A program made the position numbers and the translations under genes. A stretch of DNA of 64,000 nt from Microvirga sp. (lineage in GTDB: Bacteria; Pseudomonadota; Alphaproteobacteria; Rhizobiales; Beijerinckiaceae), in the NCBI GenBank assembly GCA_029266525.1, contig JAQSWQ010000016.1, forward strand, positions 1 to 64,000. Direction: 5' to 3'. Shown here in pieces: positions 1 to 8,331 of the stretch. The notes under the pieces are model-generated. The model was not told where the DNA came from, made no database searches, and was given only the letters and a program-made list of their open reading frames with translations. Position 1 is the first letter of the stretch. The number at the start of each line of letters is the position of its first letter.

Positions 1-180
1 GATCCACTCGGCCTCAGCGGCGATCAAAACCACCGAAGCGCGGGGCGCCGACAGGCTCCCGTATAAAAAATAGGATCGAGCCGTCGCGTCCCGCGCCCCT
101 CGACCCTCCGCCGCAACAGCTCGGGCCGAAAGGAACCGCGAGGACGATGACGCACGCCTGCACGCGACCGCGCTATCTTT

Positions 181-199
181 CCCCGCAAGCGCAGCGGGG
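181..199 (-). terminator. Weak hairpin downstream of pdxA
   Basis: CCCCGC (181-186) pairs with GCGGGG (194-199) across a 7-base loop, 12 bases after the end of the leftward pdxA-like gene. No T-tract follows on the minus strand, so termination is only a guess. The motif also resembles short palindromes scattered through many Rhizobiales genomes. Bases 1-180 show no convincing gene. Confidence 0.25.
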
Positions 200-211
200 A
201 GAGGTGGAGCT

Positions 212-1222
212 CTACTCCGCCGCGGCGAGCGCGCCCTTGGCCATGCGCACGGCCGTGCGGAAGGCCGCGATGGTCGCCCCGGGATCGGCCTCGCCTTGGC
301 CAACGATGTCGTAAGCCGTGCCGTGGGCGGGCGTGCAGATCGGCACCGGCATGCCGCCGAGGATGGTCACGCCGCGGGTGAAGCCGAGGAGCTTGAGCGC
401 GATCTGGCCCTGGTCGTGGTACATCGTCACGACCGCGTCGAAATCGCCGCGCTTGGCGCGCAGCCACACGGTGTCGGCCGGGAACGGCCCCTCGGCCGCG
501 ACCTGCCGCCGCTTCGCCTCCTCGACCGCCGGCGCGATCACGTCGATCTCCTCGCGCCCGAACAGCCCGCCTTCGCCGGCGTGCGGGTTGAGGCCGGCGA
601 CCGCAAGGCGCGGGCGCGCCGTGCCGGCCCGGCGGATGGTGCGGTCGGCGTCGAGGATGCTCTCGACGATCTCGTCCTTGGTCAGCGCTGACGCGACCTC
701 GGCCAGCGGGATGTGCGAGGTCACGCGGCAATTCCACAGCCCGTCGAGGAGGTTGTACTCGGAGCAGCGCCCCTTGAAGCCGAGGCGGTCGGCGGCCCAG
801 TGGATCTCATCGAGATATGGGTTGCCGGCGAGCTTCAGCGCCTGCTTGTTGAAGGGCGTGAAGCAGATCGCATCGACCACGCCGGCCTTGGCGAGATCGA
901 GCGCCGCGCCGAAGTTGCGCATGGCAAAGCCGCCGCTCTCGGGCGAGGCGACGCCCTGCGGGATCGCGCCTGCGCCGTCATGGCCGAGATCGAGAAGCTC
1001 GGGCCGCCCGGGCTCGAAGGCGGCGTCGGCCGGCTGGCTCACCGCCGGCGGGTCGACCTCGACGCCCGCTTCCCGGGCGCCGCGGCGGAGCACGCCCGGA
1101 TCGCCGATCACCAGCACCGCGGCTTCGGCAATCTCGTCCTGCCGGGCGAGGAGCTTCGCGGCAAGCTCGATGCCGACGCCGGCGGCGTCGCCCATGACGA
1201 GCGCGATCTTCGGTACGGTCAT
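212..1222 (-). CDS. pdxA: PdxA-family 4-phosphate dehydrogenase
   Basis: A 336-residue protein of the PdxA family, whose members oxidise 4-phosphohydroxy-L-threonine (pyridoxal phosphate synthesis) or D-threonate/D-erythronate 4-phosphate (PdxA2). The N-terminus PKIALVMGDAAGVGIE is the family opening. Metal-binding histidine motifs are visible in VTSHIPLAEV, LNPHAGEGG and TMYHDQGQI, and the length is normal. It is the last gene of a leftward series, 72 bases after an ammonia-lyase gene and downstream of a ugp transport operon. There is no vitamin B6 gene nearby (no ksgA or pdxJ), so a catabolic PdxA2-like role is as likely as pyridoxine synthesis. The family is sure; the substrate is not. Confidence 0.88.
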   Translation of the reverse strand: MTVPKIALVMGDAAGVGIELAAKLLARQDEIAEAAVLVIGDPGVLRRGAREAGVEVDPPAVSQPADAAFEPGRPELLDLGHDGAGAIPQGVASPESGGFAMRNFGAALDLAKAGVVDAICFTPFNKQALKLAGNPYLDEIHWAADRLGFKGRCSEYNLLDGLWNCRVTSHIPLAEVASALTKDEIVESILDADRTIRRAGTARPRLAVAGLNPHAGEGGLFGREEIDVIAPAVEEAKRRQVAAEGPFPADTVWLRAKRGDFDAVVTMYHDQGQIALKLLGFTRGVTILGGMPVPICTPAHGTAYDIVGQGEADPGATIAAFRTAVRMAKGALAAAE

Positions 1223-1294
1223 GACCCACTCTCCCGACGCGCTCCCGGCGCCGCCCGATGCGCAATAGCCGATGCGAACCCAGCGGTCACATGG

Positions 1295-2932
1295 CTATTC
1301 GAGCGCGCCGACCGCCGCCTCGACGGCTTCCGTGACCACGCCCGAGCGCACGAGCGCGAGCGCCTGGCCCATCTCGGTCGCGTACCAGCGGTCGCCTTCC
1401 AAGGCCGGCGGGATCGCGCCCCGGATCGCCTCGAGCGCGGCCCGGCTGCCCTTCCCGAGCGGAAAGGCACCGGCGATCGGTTCGACGAGGCTGAGCGCCT
1501 GCGCCGCCATCAGAAGCTCGCCGGCAACGATCTGCTCGACATTCTCGATGATCATGCGCGTCTTGCGCCCGCACCAGGCCGAGTTCGAGACATGGTCCTC
1601 GGCATTCGACTTGCCGGGAATCGAGTCGACGGACCCGGGCGTCGCAAGCCCTCGGTTCTCCATGACGAGGGCGGACATCGAGCATTGCACCGTCGCGTAG
1701 CCGGTGTTGAGCCCGCGCTTGCCGGCCAGGAGATTGCGCGGCAGGCCGTAGCTCATGGTCGGGTCGATCAGCCGAGCGAGGCGGCGCTCCGAGATCGCGC
1801 CGAGATCGGCCATGGCAATGGCGAGGAAGTCCAGCGCCTGCGCCATGTACTGGCCGTGGAAGTGCCCGCCGGAGATCGAGACGTAGCCGCCGTCGCCGTC
1901 ATCGAAGATCAGCGGGTTGTCGGTCGCCGAATTGATCTCCGTGGAAAAAATGCGCTCGGCATATTCGATCGCCTCGATCGCGGGCCCGTGCACCTGGGGG
2001 GCGCAACGCAGGCTGTAGACGTCCTGCACCCGCGGGGCGGCGGATTGGTCGGGCTGACGCGGCTCGTCGGGAAAGATCAGGTCGCGCGCCGCCTGGCCGC
2101 AGCGCTTCGTGCCCTCCGTCACGCGCAGGACGTTGCGAGCCACGCGGCCCTGGCCCGGATGCGGCCGCGCCTTGTGCAGGCGCGGGTCGAAAGCGTTGAG
2201 CTCGCCCCGCATCGCCTCGAGCGAGAGGCACAAGGCGATGTCGGCCTGCTTCAGCAGCCGGCGCGCGTCGTGCACCGCGAGCACGCCCAATGCGAGCGAG
2301 GTCGTCGAGCCATTGATGAGCGCGGACGCATCCTTCGCACCCATCACGAACTCGGGCTCGAACCCGGCCTTGGCGATCGCCTCCGGCGCGGGCAAGCGCC
2401 TGCCGCGATAGACGATCTCGGCCTCGGCGAAGCCGCACAGCGCGCCGGCCATATGGGCGAGCGGCGCGAGGTCGCCCGACGCGCCGACCGACCCTTTTTG
2501 CGGGATCACCGGATGGAGGCCGGCATTGAGGAAGGCGATCAGGCGCTCGACGAGCTCGGGTTGCGGTCCCGAAAAATTCGAGGCGAAGGCGTTGGCGCGC
2601 AAGAGCATCATGGCGCGCGTGGTGTCCTCGGCGAAGGGCTCGCCGATCCCGGTCGCATGCGCGTAGACGGTCTTGCGCTGGTAGTCGGCCATGTCGGCGA
2701 TGAGGACGCGCTGGTCCTTGAACAGCCCGACGCCGGTGTTGAAGGCGTACATGAGCGGTGCGTCGTCATGCATCCATTCGCGGTCGATATAGGCGCGCGT
2801 CGCGGCGATCTTTTCCCGCGCGTCGGGGTGGAGCGCCGCCTTCTCGAAGCGCCCGTTCGCGGCGGGCCGCGCTACGCGCACGACCTGGGGGATCTTGAGC
2901 CGCGCGCCGTCGATCTTCACCGTCATGGACAA
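1295..2932 (-). CDS. hutH: Histidine/aromatic amino acid ammonia-lyase
   Basis: A 545-residue member of the MIO-dependent HAL/PAL/TAL lyases, which remove ammonia from histidine or an aromatic amino acid to give an acrylate. The MIO-forming Ala-Ser-Gly lies in SVGASGDLAPLAHM, and the active-site tyrosine region is YAFNTGVGLFKDQ. At the substrate-selectivity site the reading is Ala-His within RKTVYAHATGIGE. That His matches the Ser-His of histidine lyases rather than the His-Leu or Phe-Leu of TAL/PAL, so histidine-like specificity is inferred. No hutU or hutI is nearby, so a classical Hut pathway is not encoded here. The gene follows the ugp genes on the same strand and precedes pdxA. Confidence 0.85.
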   Translation of the reverse strand: MSMTVKIDGARLKIPQVVRVARPAANGRFEKAALHPDAREKIAATRAYIDREWMHDDAPLMYAFNTGVGLFKDQRVLIADMADYQRKTVYAHATGIGEPFAEDTTRAMMLLRANAFASNFSGPQPELVERLIAFLNAGLHPVIPQKGSVGASGDLAPLAHMAGALCGFAEAEIVYRGRRLPAPEAIAKAGFEPEFVMGAKDASALINGSTTSLALGVLAVHDARRLLKQADIALCLSLEAMRGELNAFDPRLHKARPHPGQGRVARNVLRVTEGTKRCGQAARDLIFPDEPRQPDQSAAPRVQDVYSLRCAPQVHGPAIEAIEYAERIFSTEINSATDNPLIFDDGDGGYVSISGGHFHGQYMAQALDFLAIAMADLGAISERRLARLIDPTMSYGLPRNLLAGKRGLNTGYATVQCSMSALVMENRGLATPGSVDSIPGKSNAEDHVSNSAWCGRKTRMIIENVEQIVAGELLMAAQALSLVEPIAGAFPLGKGSRAALEAIRGAIPPALEGDRWYATEMGQALALVRSGVVTEAVEAAVGALE

Positions 2933-2989
2933 ACCTCTCCCCGAGCGGGAATAGCGGCGCGCGTGACAGCGCGCAATTATCAGCGCAGG

Positions 2990-3084
2990 TCGTCCCGGAA
3001 GCCGCGCAGCGGCTTCCGGGACCTACAGCTCGGACGGAGAACGTCGTGGATCCCGGCTCTACGCTTCGCTTCGGCCGGGATGAC
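2990..3084. repeat. Dispersed palindromic repeat, copy 1
   Basis: An element of about 95 bases in the gap between hutH and ugpC. It begins TCGTCCCGGAAGCCGC and ends GGCCGGGATGAC, so the ends are partly inverted. Inside, TCCCGGAAGCCGC pairs with GCGGCTTCCGGGA. The centre reads GTGGATCCCGG, as in the copy at 6056-6169. Four related copies lie in this window, all intergenic. Confidence 0.75.
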
Positions 3085-3099
3085 CGCGAGTGGTGCGAT

Positions 3100-4179
3100 C
3101 TAGGACCGCCCGAGCCGCTGTCCCGTACCCGGATCGAACAGGTGCACGTTGACCGGATCGACGGCGAGCGCGAGCTGTTTCGAACCCGCGGGGATGAGGC
3201 CGGTGGCGGCCTGCAGCACAAACTCGTCCGGCCCGATGCGGCCGTGGAAGAGCTGCGTCGCGCCGAGTTCCTCGATGAAGTCGACGTCGATCCGGAAGGC
3301 GGTTTCGCCGTCGGCGGTCACGCGCACGTCCTCGGGCCGGATGCCGACCTGGACCGGGGCGTCCGCCTTCAGCCCCTCGCGCATATCCGCGACGGGAAGC
3401 AGCGTGCCCGCGACCGAGACGAGGCCCGGCCCTTCGACCACGCCGGACAGCATGTTCATCGGCGGCGAGCCGATGAAGGTCGCGACGAAGCGCGTCTCAG
3501 GCCGGCGATATACCTCGGCCGGCGTGCCGATCTGTTCGATGTTGCCGGCGTTCATGACCACGAGCTTGTCGGACAAGGTCATCGCCTCGACCTGGTCGTG
3601 CGTGACATAGACCGAGGTCACGCCGAGCGCCCGCTGCAGGCGCTTGATCTCGACCCGCATCTGCACGCGCAGCTTGGCGTCGAGGTTCGAGAGCGGCTCG
3701 TCGAAGAGGAAGACCTGCGGCTTCCTTACGATCGCGCGGCCCATGGCGACGCGCTGGCGCTGGCCGCCGGAGAGCTCGCGCGGGCGTCGCGCCAGGAACG
3801 GCTCGATTGCCAGAATTCGCGCCGCCTCCTTCACGCGGGCATCGATCTCGTCCTTTGGCGTGCCGCGGTTGCGCAGGCCGTAGGCCATGTTGTTGTAGAC
3901 GTTCATGTGCGGGTAGAGCGCGTAGTTCTGGAACACCATGGCGATGTCGCGGTCGGCGGGCTCGATCTCGTTCACCACGCGCTCGCCGATGCGGATCTCG
4001 CCGCCGGTGATCGTCTCGAGGCCGGCGATCATGCGAAGCAAGGTCGATTTCCCGCAGCCGGACGGGCCGACGAGCACGCAGAAGGCGCCATGGCCGATGT
4101 CGAGCGAGACGCCTCGCACGGCCTCGACGTTGCCGGCATAGACCTTGCGCACGGTGTGGAGGGTTACGCTGGCCATCAA
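3100..4179 (-). CDS. ugpC: sn-glycerol-3-phosphate ABC transporter ATPase
   Basis: A 359-residue ATP-binding subunit of the MalK/UgpC group. It powers the inner-membrane UgpAE permease fed by periplasmic UgpB. Walker A is GPSGCGKST (about residues 37-45), the ABC signature is [14 protein letters not shown], and Walker B ends [17 protein letters not shown]-terminal TOBE-like regulatory region follows (residues about 240-359). The start is supported by the family opening [13 protein letters not shown]. It lies 138 bases downstream of ugpE, separated by a repeat and a strong hairpin, so it may be transcribed at a lower level than ugpBAE. Substrate assignment rests on the four-gene context and could include other glycerophosphodiesters. 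Confidence 0.9.
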   Translation of the reverse strand: MMASVTLHTVRKVYAGNVEAVRGVSLDIGHGAFCVLVGPSGCGKSTLLRMIAGLETITGGEIRIGERVVNEIEPADRDIAMVFQNYALYPHMNVYNNMAYGLRNRGTPKDEIDARVKEAARILAIEPFLARRPRELSGGQRQRVAMGRAIVRKPQVFLFDEPLSNLDAKLRVQMRVEIKRLQRALGVTSVYVTHDQVEAMTLSDKLVVMNAGNIEQIGTPAEVYRRPETRFVATFIGSPPMNMLSGVVEGPGLVSVAGTLLPVADMREGLKADAPVQVGIRPEDVRVTADGETAFRIDVDFIEELGATQLFHGRIGPDEFVLQAATGLIPAGSKQLALAVDPVNVHLFDPGTGQRLGRS

Positions 4180-4191
4180 CTCCCCTTCTGC

Positions 4192-4295
4192 GTCATCCTC
4201 GGGCGCGCGCAGCGCGACCCGAGGACCTCGCGCCGATAAGGCGCTCTCTCGTCCCGAGATCCTCGGGTCTTCGCTTCGCTGCGCCCGAGGATGAG
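4192..4295. repeat. Dispersed palindromic repeat, copy 2
   Basis: An element of about 100 bases between ugpE and ugpC, bounded by GTCATCCTCGGGCGC and GCGCCCGAGGATGA, a near-perfect terminal inverted repeat of about 14 bases. Two internal arms contain GACCCGAGGACC and CCGAGATCCTCGGGTC. The architecture matches the copies at 2990, 6056 and 23209, but the stem sequence has CTCGG in place of CCCGG. Confidence 0.7.
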
Positions 4296-4320
4296 GAGAA
4301 GCGCTGAGGCGCTTCTCCTC
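4293..4320. terminator. Strong 12-bp hairpin at the ugpE stop
   Basis: GAGGAGAAGCGC (4293-4304), loop TGAG, GCGCTTCTCCTC (4309-4320) is a perfect 12-bp stem. On the plus strand it is followed by ATTTTTCC, as in an intrinsic terminator. On the minus strand, the direction of the ugp operon, the stem starts within the ugpE stop codon but has no T-tract. It could attenuate or stabilise the ugpBAE transcript ahead of ugpC. Confidence 0.6.
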
Positions 4321-5167
4321 ATTTTTCCGTCTCCACCAGCCCCTTCACGAAGAGCCGCTGCATGAAGATCACCACCGCGACCGGCGGCAGCATGGCGAGC
4401 ACCGCGGTCGCGAGCGCGATCTGCCACTCGGTGAGCGCGTCCTGCGTCGCGATCATCTTCTTGATGCCGATGACGATGGTCTGCATCTCGTCGCGAGTCG
4501 TGATCAGGAGGGGCCAGAGATACTGGTTCCAGCCGTAGATGAACTGGATCACGAACAGCGCCGCCACCGTGGTCAGCGAGAGCGGGATGAGCGTGTCCTT
4601 GAAGAAGCGGAAGGCGCCGGCGCCGTCGATCTTCGAGGCTTCGAGCAGCTCGTCCGGCACCGTCATGAAGAACTGCCGGAACAAGAGCGTCCCGGTCGCC
4701 GAGGCGATCAGCGGCAGGATCAGCCCCGTGTAGGTGTCGAGGAGCCCGAGATCCGCGACGATCTTGTAGGTCGGGTAGATCCGGACCTCGACCGGCAGCA
4801 TCAGCGTAATGAAGATGACCCAGAACGCGGTCTTCCGGAACGGGAAGCGGAAATAGACGACCGCGAAGGCCGACAGGATCGAGATCATGATCTTGCCGAG
4901 CGCGATGCCGAGCGCCATCACGAAGGAGTTGCGCATCATGGTCCCGACCGGCTCGCGCGTCGTGCGCTCGGTGCCGACCAGGATCGTGCGGCTGTAGTTC
5001 TCGATCGCCTGATCGCCCGGAACGAGCGGCATGTTGCCGTTGATGATCGTGGCGGAGTCGTGCGTCGAGGCGATGATCGCGACATAGACCGGGAAGGCGA
5101 CGATGAAGACGCCGATCGCGAGGACCAGATAAGCGGTTAGTGTCCGGTAGCGGCGGTTCTCGACCAT
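4319..5167 (-). CDS. ugpE: sn-glycerol-3-phosphate ABC permease UgpE
   Basis: A 282-residue inner-membrane permease of the MalG/UgpE type, partner of UgpA. It opens [20 protein letters not shown] and has about six hydrophobic segments. The EAA cytoplasmic loop, which docks on the ATPase, is [24 protein letters not shown] chose the ATG at 5167 because it overlaps by one base the TGA that would end an intact UgpA (bases 5167-5169), a typical ugpA-ugpE junction. In the sequence as given the upstream ugpA frame runs straight into this gene with no stop, making a single open frame from 6028 to 4319. This gene itself looks intact. Confidence 0.88.
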   Translation of the reverse strand: MVENRRYRTLTAYLVLAIGVFIVAFPVYVAIIASTHDSATIINGNMPLVPGDQAIENYSRTILVGTERTTREPVGTMMRNSFVMALGIALGKIMISILSAFAVVYFRFPFRKTAFWVIFITLMLPVEVRIYPTYKIVADLGLLDTYTGLILPLIASATGTLLFRQFFMTVPDELLEASKIDGAGAFRFFKDTLIPLSLTTVAALFVIQFIYGWNQYLWPLLITTRDEMQTIVIGIKKMIATQDALTEWQIALATAVLAMLPPVAVVIFMQRLFVKGLVETEK

Positions 5168-6028
5168 CAATACTGGACCTTGCGCTCGACGTAGCGGAAC
5201 TGGATCGCGGTGAGTCCGATCACGATGATCATCAGGATCACGGATTGCGCGGCCGAGCCGCCGAGATCGATAGACCTTGTAGACGAGCGTCGTCGTCGAA
5301 CCTGAAGGGCCGCCGCCGGTCACGGCGTCGATGATGCCGAAGGTGTCGAAGAACACGTAGACGATGTTGACCACAAGGAGGAAGAAGGTCGTCGGCGAGA
5401 GGAGCGGGAAGATCACGGTCCAGAAGCGCCGGATCGGGCGCGCCCCGTCGATCGCCGCCGCCTCGATCACGCTCTTCGGGATCGCCTGCAGCCCCGCGAG
5501 GAAGAACAGGAAATTGTAGCTGATCTGCTTCCAGGTCGCCGACAGGACAACGAGCGCCATGGCGTGCCGCCCGTCGAGGAGAGGGTTCCAATTGATCCCG
5601 GCAAGGCGCAGGGGCTGAGCGAGGATGCCGAGCGAGGGGTGGAAGATGAACAGCCACAGCACCCCGGCGACGGCCGGGGCGACGGCGTAGGGCCAGATCA
5701 GGAGGGTCTTGAAGGTCGGCGCAGCCCGCAGGTTCTTGTCGGCCTGGGTCGCGAGGAGAAGCGCGCAGGAGAGGGAGAAGGTCGCGACGAGTGTCGAGAA
5801 AACCACCGTCGTCGCCATGGCCTGGTAGTATTCCGGCTGGGCGAACAGCGATCGGTAGTTCTCGAAGCCGACAAACTCCCGCCTGAGCCCGAACGCGTCC
5901 TCGAGCAGGAAGGACTGCCAAACCGCCTGGGTCGCCGGCCAATAGAAGAAAACGATCGTGATCGCGATCTGCGGGGCAAGCAGCGCATAGGGCAGAAGCC
6001 GTGACGAGAAGATCGCGCGCTTTTCCAT
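5168..6028 (-). pseudogene. ugpA: UgpA permease, frameshifted near its C-terminus
   Basis: The first 250 or so residues are a normal UgpA: opening [20 protein letters not shown], transmembrane segments, and an EAA loop [20 protein letters not shown]. After TTTLVYKVY the frame changes to arginine-rich nonsense. The expected ending is present one frame over: [13 protein letters not shown] then [11 protein letters not shown] and TGA at 5169-5167. UgpA proteins usually have about seven residues between KVY and DLGG. The sequence therefore looks like an out-of-frame loss of about 20 bases at 5263-5272, removing the last transmembrane helix and fusing the frame to UgpE. It may be a true mutation or a sequencing/assembly error. 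Confidence 0.72.
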
Positions 6029-6055
6029 CCGACGCCAGCTGCTCTCCTCAGACGC

Positions 6056-6169
6056 GGTCGTCCCGGCCGGAGCATCCGCAGGATGCGGAGAGCCAGGACG
6101 TTTGGCTCGAGCCTCGAGCTTCCGTTGTGGATCCCGGATCGCGCCTTGCGGCGCGGCCGGGACGACCGT
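6056..6169. repeat. Dispersed palindromic repeat, copy 3
   Basis: About 114 bases between ugpA and ugpB. The ends are a 14-base inverted repeat, GGTCGTCCCGGCC against GGCCGGGACGACC. Internal arms include GCATCCGCAGGATGC and the shared core GTGGATCCCGGATCGCGC, which is nearly identical to the centre of the copy at 23209. Confidence 0.75.
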
Positions 6170-6181
6170 GAAGCGAGCGCC

Positions 6182-7498
6182 CTATCGCGCCGCGGTCCGC
6201 TCGAACTGGCGCAGCATGGCGTTGCCGCGGGTGACCGCCGCGTCGAGCGCTTCCTTGGCCGACTTCTTGCCGGCAAGCGCGCTCTCGATCTCCTCGGCCC
6301 AGACGTCACGCAGCTGCACCATGTTGCCGAAGCGCAAGCCCCGCGAGTTCTCGGTCGGCTCCTTGTTGGTGAGCTCGAGGAGCGGCGTCTCGAGATAGGG
6401 CGCGTCCTTGTAGAAGCCCGATTCCTTGCTCTTCTGGTACGCCGCCTTGGTGATCGGCAGGTAGCCTGACTGCTGGTGGACCCGCACCTGGCGGTCGGTG
6501 TCCGACAGGAAGGAGAAGAACTTCGCAACGCCCTTGTATTCCTCGGGCTTCTTGCCGCCCATCACCCAGAGCGAGGCGCCGCCGATGATCGAGTTCTGCG
6601 GCGCGCCCTGAACGTCGGGATAGTACGGCATCGGGGCATTGGCGAAGTCGAACTTGGCGTTCGCCCGCACGTTTCCGAAGAAGGCCGAGGAGGTCAGCAT
6701 GATCGGGCACTCTCCGCTCGTGAAGCGGCCCTCGCCGGTGTTGGTGCGGCCCGAATAATCGTAGGTCTTGTCCTTCTGCAGCTCGACGAGGTGTTCGAGG
6801 TGGCGGATGTGGAGCGGCGAGTTGAACTTCAGCTCCGTATCGAAGCCGTCGAGCCCGTTGGCCTTGGTCCCGATCGGCACGTTGTGCCAGGCCGAGAGCT
6901 GCTCGATGTTGACCCAGGTTACCCAGGCATTCGAGAAGCCGCAGGTCGCGTGACCGGCGGCTTTCAGCTTCTTCGCAGCCTCGAACACCTCGGGCCAGGT
7001 CTTCGGCGGCTGGTCGGGATTGAGGCCGGCTTTCTTGAAGGCGTCCTTGTTGTACCACATCACCGTCGAGGACGAGTTGAATGGGAAGGACAGCATCTCG
7101 CCCTTCGAGGTCGAGTAGTAGCCGGTGATCGCCGAAAGATAGGCCTGCGGGTCGAACTTCTCGCCCGCCTCCTTCATGAGCTCGTGCACCGGCTTCACCG
7201 CGCCCTTGGCGGACATCATGGTCGCGGTGCCGACCTCGAACACCTGCATGATGTGCGGCGCGTTGCCGGCCCGGAAGGCGGCGATGCCGGCGTTCATCGT
7301 GTCGGGATACGAGCCCTTGTAGCTCGGGACGACCTTGTAGTCCTTCTGGCTCGCGTTGAACTCTTCAGCGAGCTTCACGACGACCTCGTTGTTGCCGCCG
7401 GTCATCGCGTGCCACCATTGGATTTCGGTCTGCGCGAGCGCGGGCGTCGCCCCGGTGAGCGCGAGCGCGGAAGCGAGCATGATACGACGGCTGAGCAT
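6182..7498 (-). CDS. ugpB: sn-glycerol-3-phosphate-binding protein UgpB
   Basis: A 438-residue periplasmic solute-binding protein and first gene of the leftward ugp operon. The signal peptide is MLSRRIMLASALALTGATPALA, with cleavage expected after ALA. The mature start, QTEIQWWHAMTGGNNE, and SFPFNSSSTVMWYNKDAFKKAG are close to E. coli UgpB, and NSIIGGASLWVMGGKKPEEY is typical. In the known system UgpB captures glycerol-3-phosphate or glycerophosphodiesters for UgpAEC and is induced by phosphate starvation. I did not find a clear Pho box upstream. A ribosome site (GGAGGAACC) lies just before the ATG. Confidence 0.92.
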   Translation of the reverse strand: MLSRRIMLASALALTGATPALAQTEIQWWHAMTGGNNEVVVKLAEEFNASQKDYKVVPSYKGSYPDTMNAGIAAFRAGNAPHIMQVFEVGTATMMSAKGAVKPVHELMKEAGEKFDPQAYLSAITGYYSTSKGEMLSFPFNSSSTVMWYNKDAFKKAGLNPDQPPKTWPEVFEAAKKLKAAGHATCGFSNAWVTWVNIEQLSAWHNVPIGTKANGLDGFDTELKFNSPLHIRHLEHLVELQKDKTYDYSGRTNTGEGRFTSGECPIMLTSSAFFGNVRANAKFDFANAPMPYYPDVQGAPQNSIIGGASLWVMGGKKPEEYKGVAKFFSFLSDTDRQVRVHQQSGYLPITKAAYQKSKESGFYKDAPYLETPLLELTNKEPTENSRGLRFGNMVQLRDVWAEEIESALAGKKSAKEALDAAVTRGNAMLRQFERTAAR

Positions 7499-7620
7499 GG
7501 TTCCTCCTTGATCCGGCCGATCGCCGCTGTTCTGGTTGACATCACCCTAGCACGAAGGGGGGGTGACTGTTCAATGACGGCTTGATGACGGCCCGAGCAG
7601 CTATAGCGGGCGGGAGGCCG

Positions 7621-7646
7621 GGAACAAGCGGCCCGCAGGTTCCGTT
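7621..7646 (+). promoter_or_regulatory. EcfG-type general stress promoter
   Basis: GGAAC at 7621-7625 and CGTT at 7643-7646 are separated by exactly 17 bases. This is the consensus known for the alphaproteobacterial general stress sigma factor EcfG. Transcription would start about 22-25 bases before the ATG at 7675, leaving room for the ribosome site AGGGGAGGA at 7661-7669. The downstream product looks like a stress protein. Confidence 0.65.
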
Positions 7647-7674
7647 CAACAGCCAAAGCCAGGGGAGGACGACC

Positions 7675-8331
7675 ATGCCCCGCACCATCGCCGCCCTTTT
7701 CGACAGCCGGGCCGATGCCGAGGGCGCCTTCCACGCGCTTCTTGAGGCCGGGGTCGCCGGCCATCAGAGCGCGCTTCTCGCCTGCCGCGAGCCCGCTTCC
7801 TCCGAGCTTGCGCCGCGGCGCACCCTCTCGCCTGACCACGACGATGTCCGCCGCGCCCTGCGCGAGCTCAGGCTGCCGGCGCCCGACACGGCCGAATTCG
7901 AGGAGGCGGTCCGCCACGGCGGCTGTCTCCTGTCGGCGCGCGTCGACGCCGCGGCGGCCGCCCGCGCAGTCGAGATCATCGAGGCCTTCAATCCCGTTGA
8001 TCTCGACCGCCCCGCCGCCGACCGGCGGCGGAGCGATGTCGGCACGGGACCGGGCGCGCCGCTCGGCGCAGGGCTCACGGCCGGGGCCGGTCCCGGTCTT
8101 TCCCAGACGGCCTCTCTGCCGGGCCTGGCCGGAATGGCCGGGGGCGCGGACGACCTCGGCTCCGCCGATCGGCGGACGCAGGAGTTCAGCCGTCACGACG
8201 CCGGCTCGAGCGCCGCGGCGACCGGCTCGCGCGCTCCCGAGGACCGCGCCGGCACGCCGGGCGTCAACGAGCTCGCCTATCGCCGCGACATCGACCGAAG
8301 CGGCCGGGTGCGGGTCTACATCCGCACCTAG
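7675..8331 (+). CDS. YflT/general stress protein 17M-like protein
   Basis: A 218-residue protein. Its N-terminal 100 residues resemble the heat-induced stress domain of Bacillus YflT (GSP17M): TIAALFDSRADAEGAFHALL, then a charged region and a second half EFEEAVRHGGCLLSARVDAA. The rest is a Gly/Ala-rich, low-complexity tail ending with a short charged motif RVRVYIRT. The start was set at 7675 because of the ribosome site AGGGGAGGA just upstream and the EcfG-type promoter before that. An upstream in-frame start at 7582 would span the promoter. The exact biochemical role is unknown. The last four bases overlap the convergent oxidoreductase gene. Confidence 0.75.
   Translation: MPRTIAALFDSRADAEGAFHALLEAGVAGHQSALLACREPASSELAPRRTLSPDHDDVRRALRELRLPAPDTAEFEEAVRHGGCLLSARVDAAAAARAVEIIEAFNPVDLDRPAADRRRSDVGTGPGAPLGAGLTAGAGPGLSQTASLPGLAGMAGGADDLGSADRRTQEFSRHDAGSSAAATGSRAPEDRAGTPGVNELAYRRDIDRSGRVRVYIRT

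Noticed and set aside
713-3103. 796-codon plus-strand open frame opposite pdxA and hutH
   Set aside because: It is the antisense of two clear genes, has His/Arg/Asp-rich translation with no motif, and is typical of high-GC antisense openness. Similar long shadows opposite polA, secA, mfd and mmsA were left out for the same reason.
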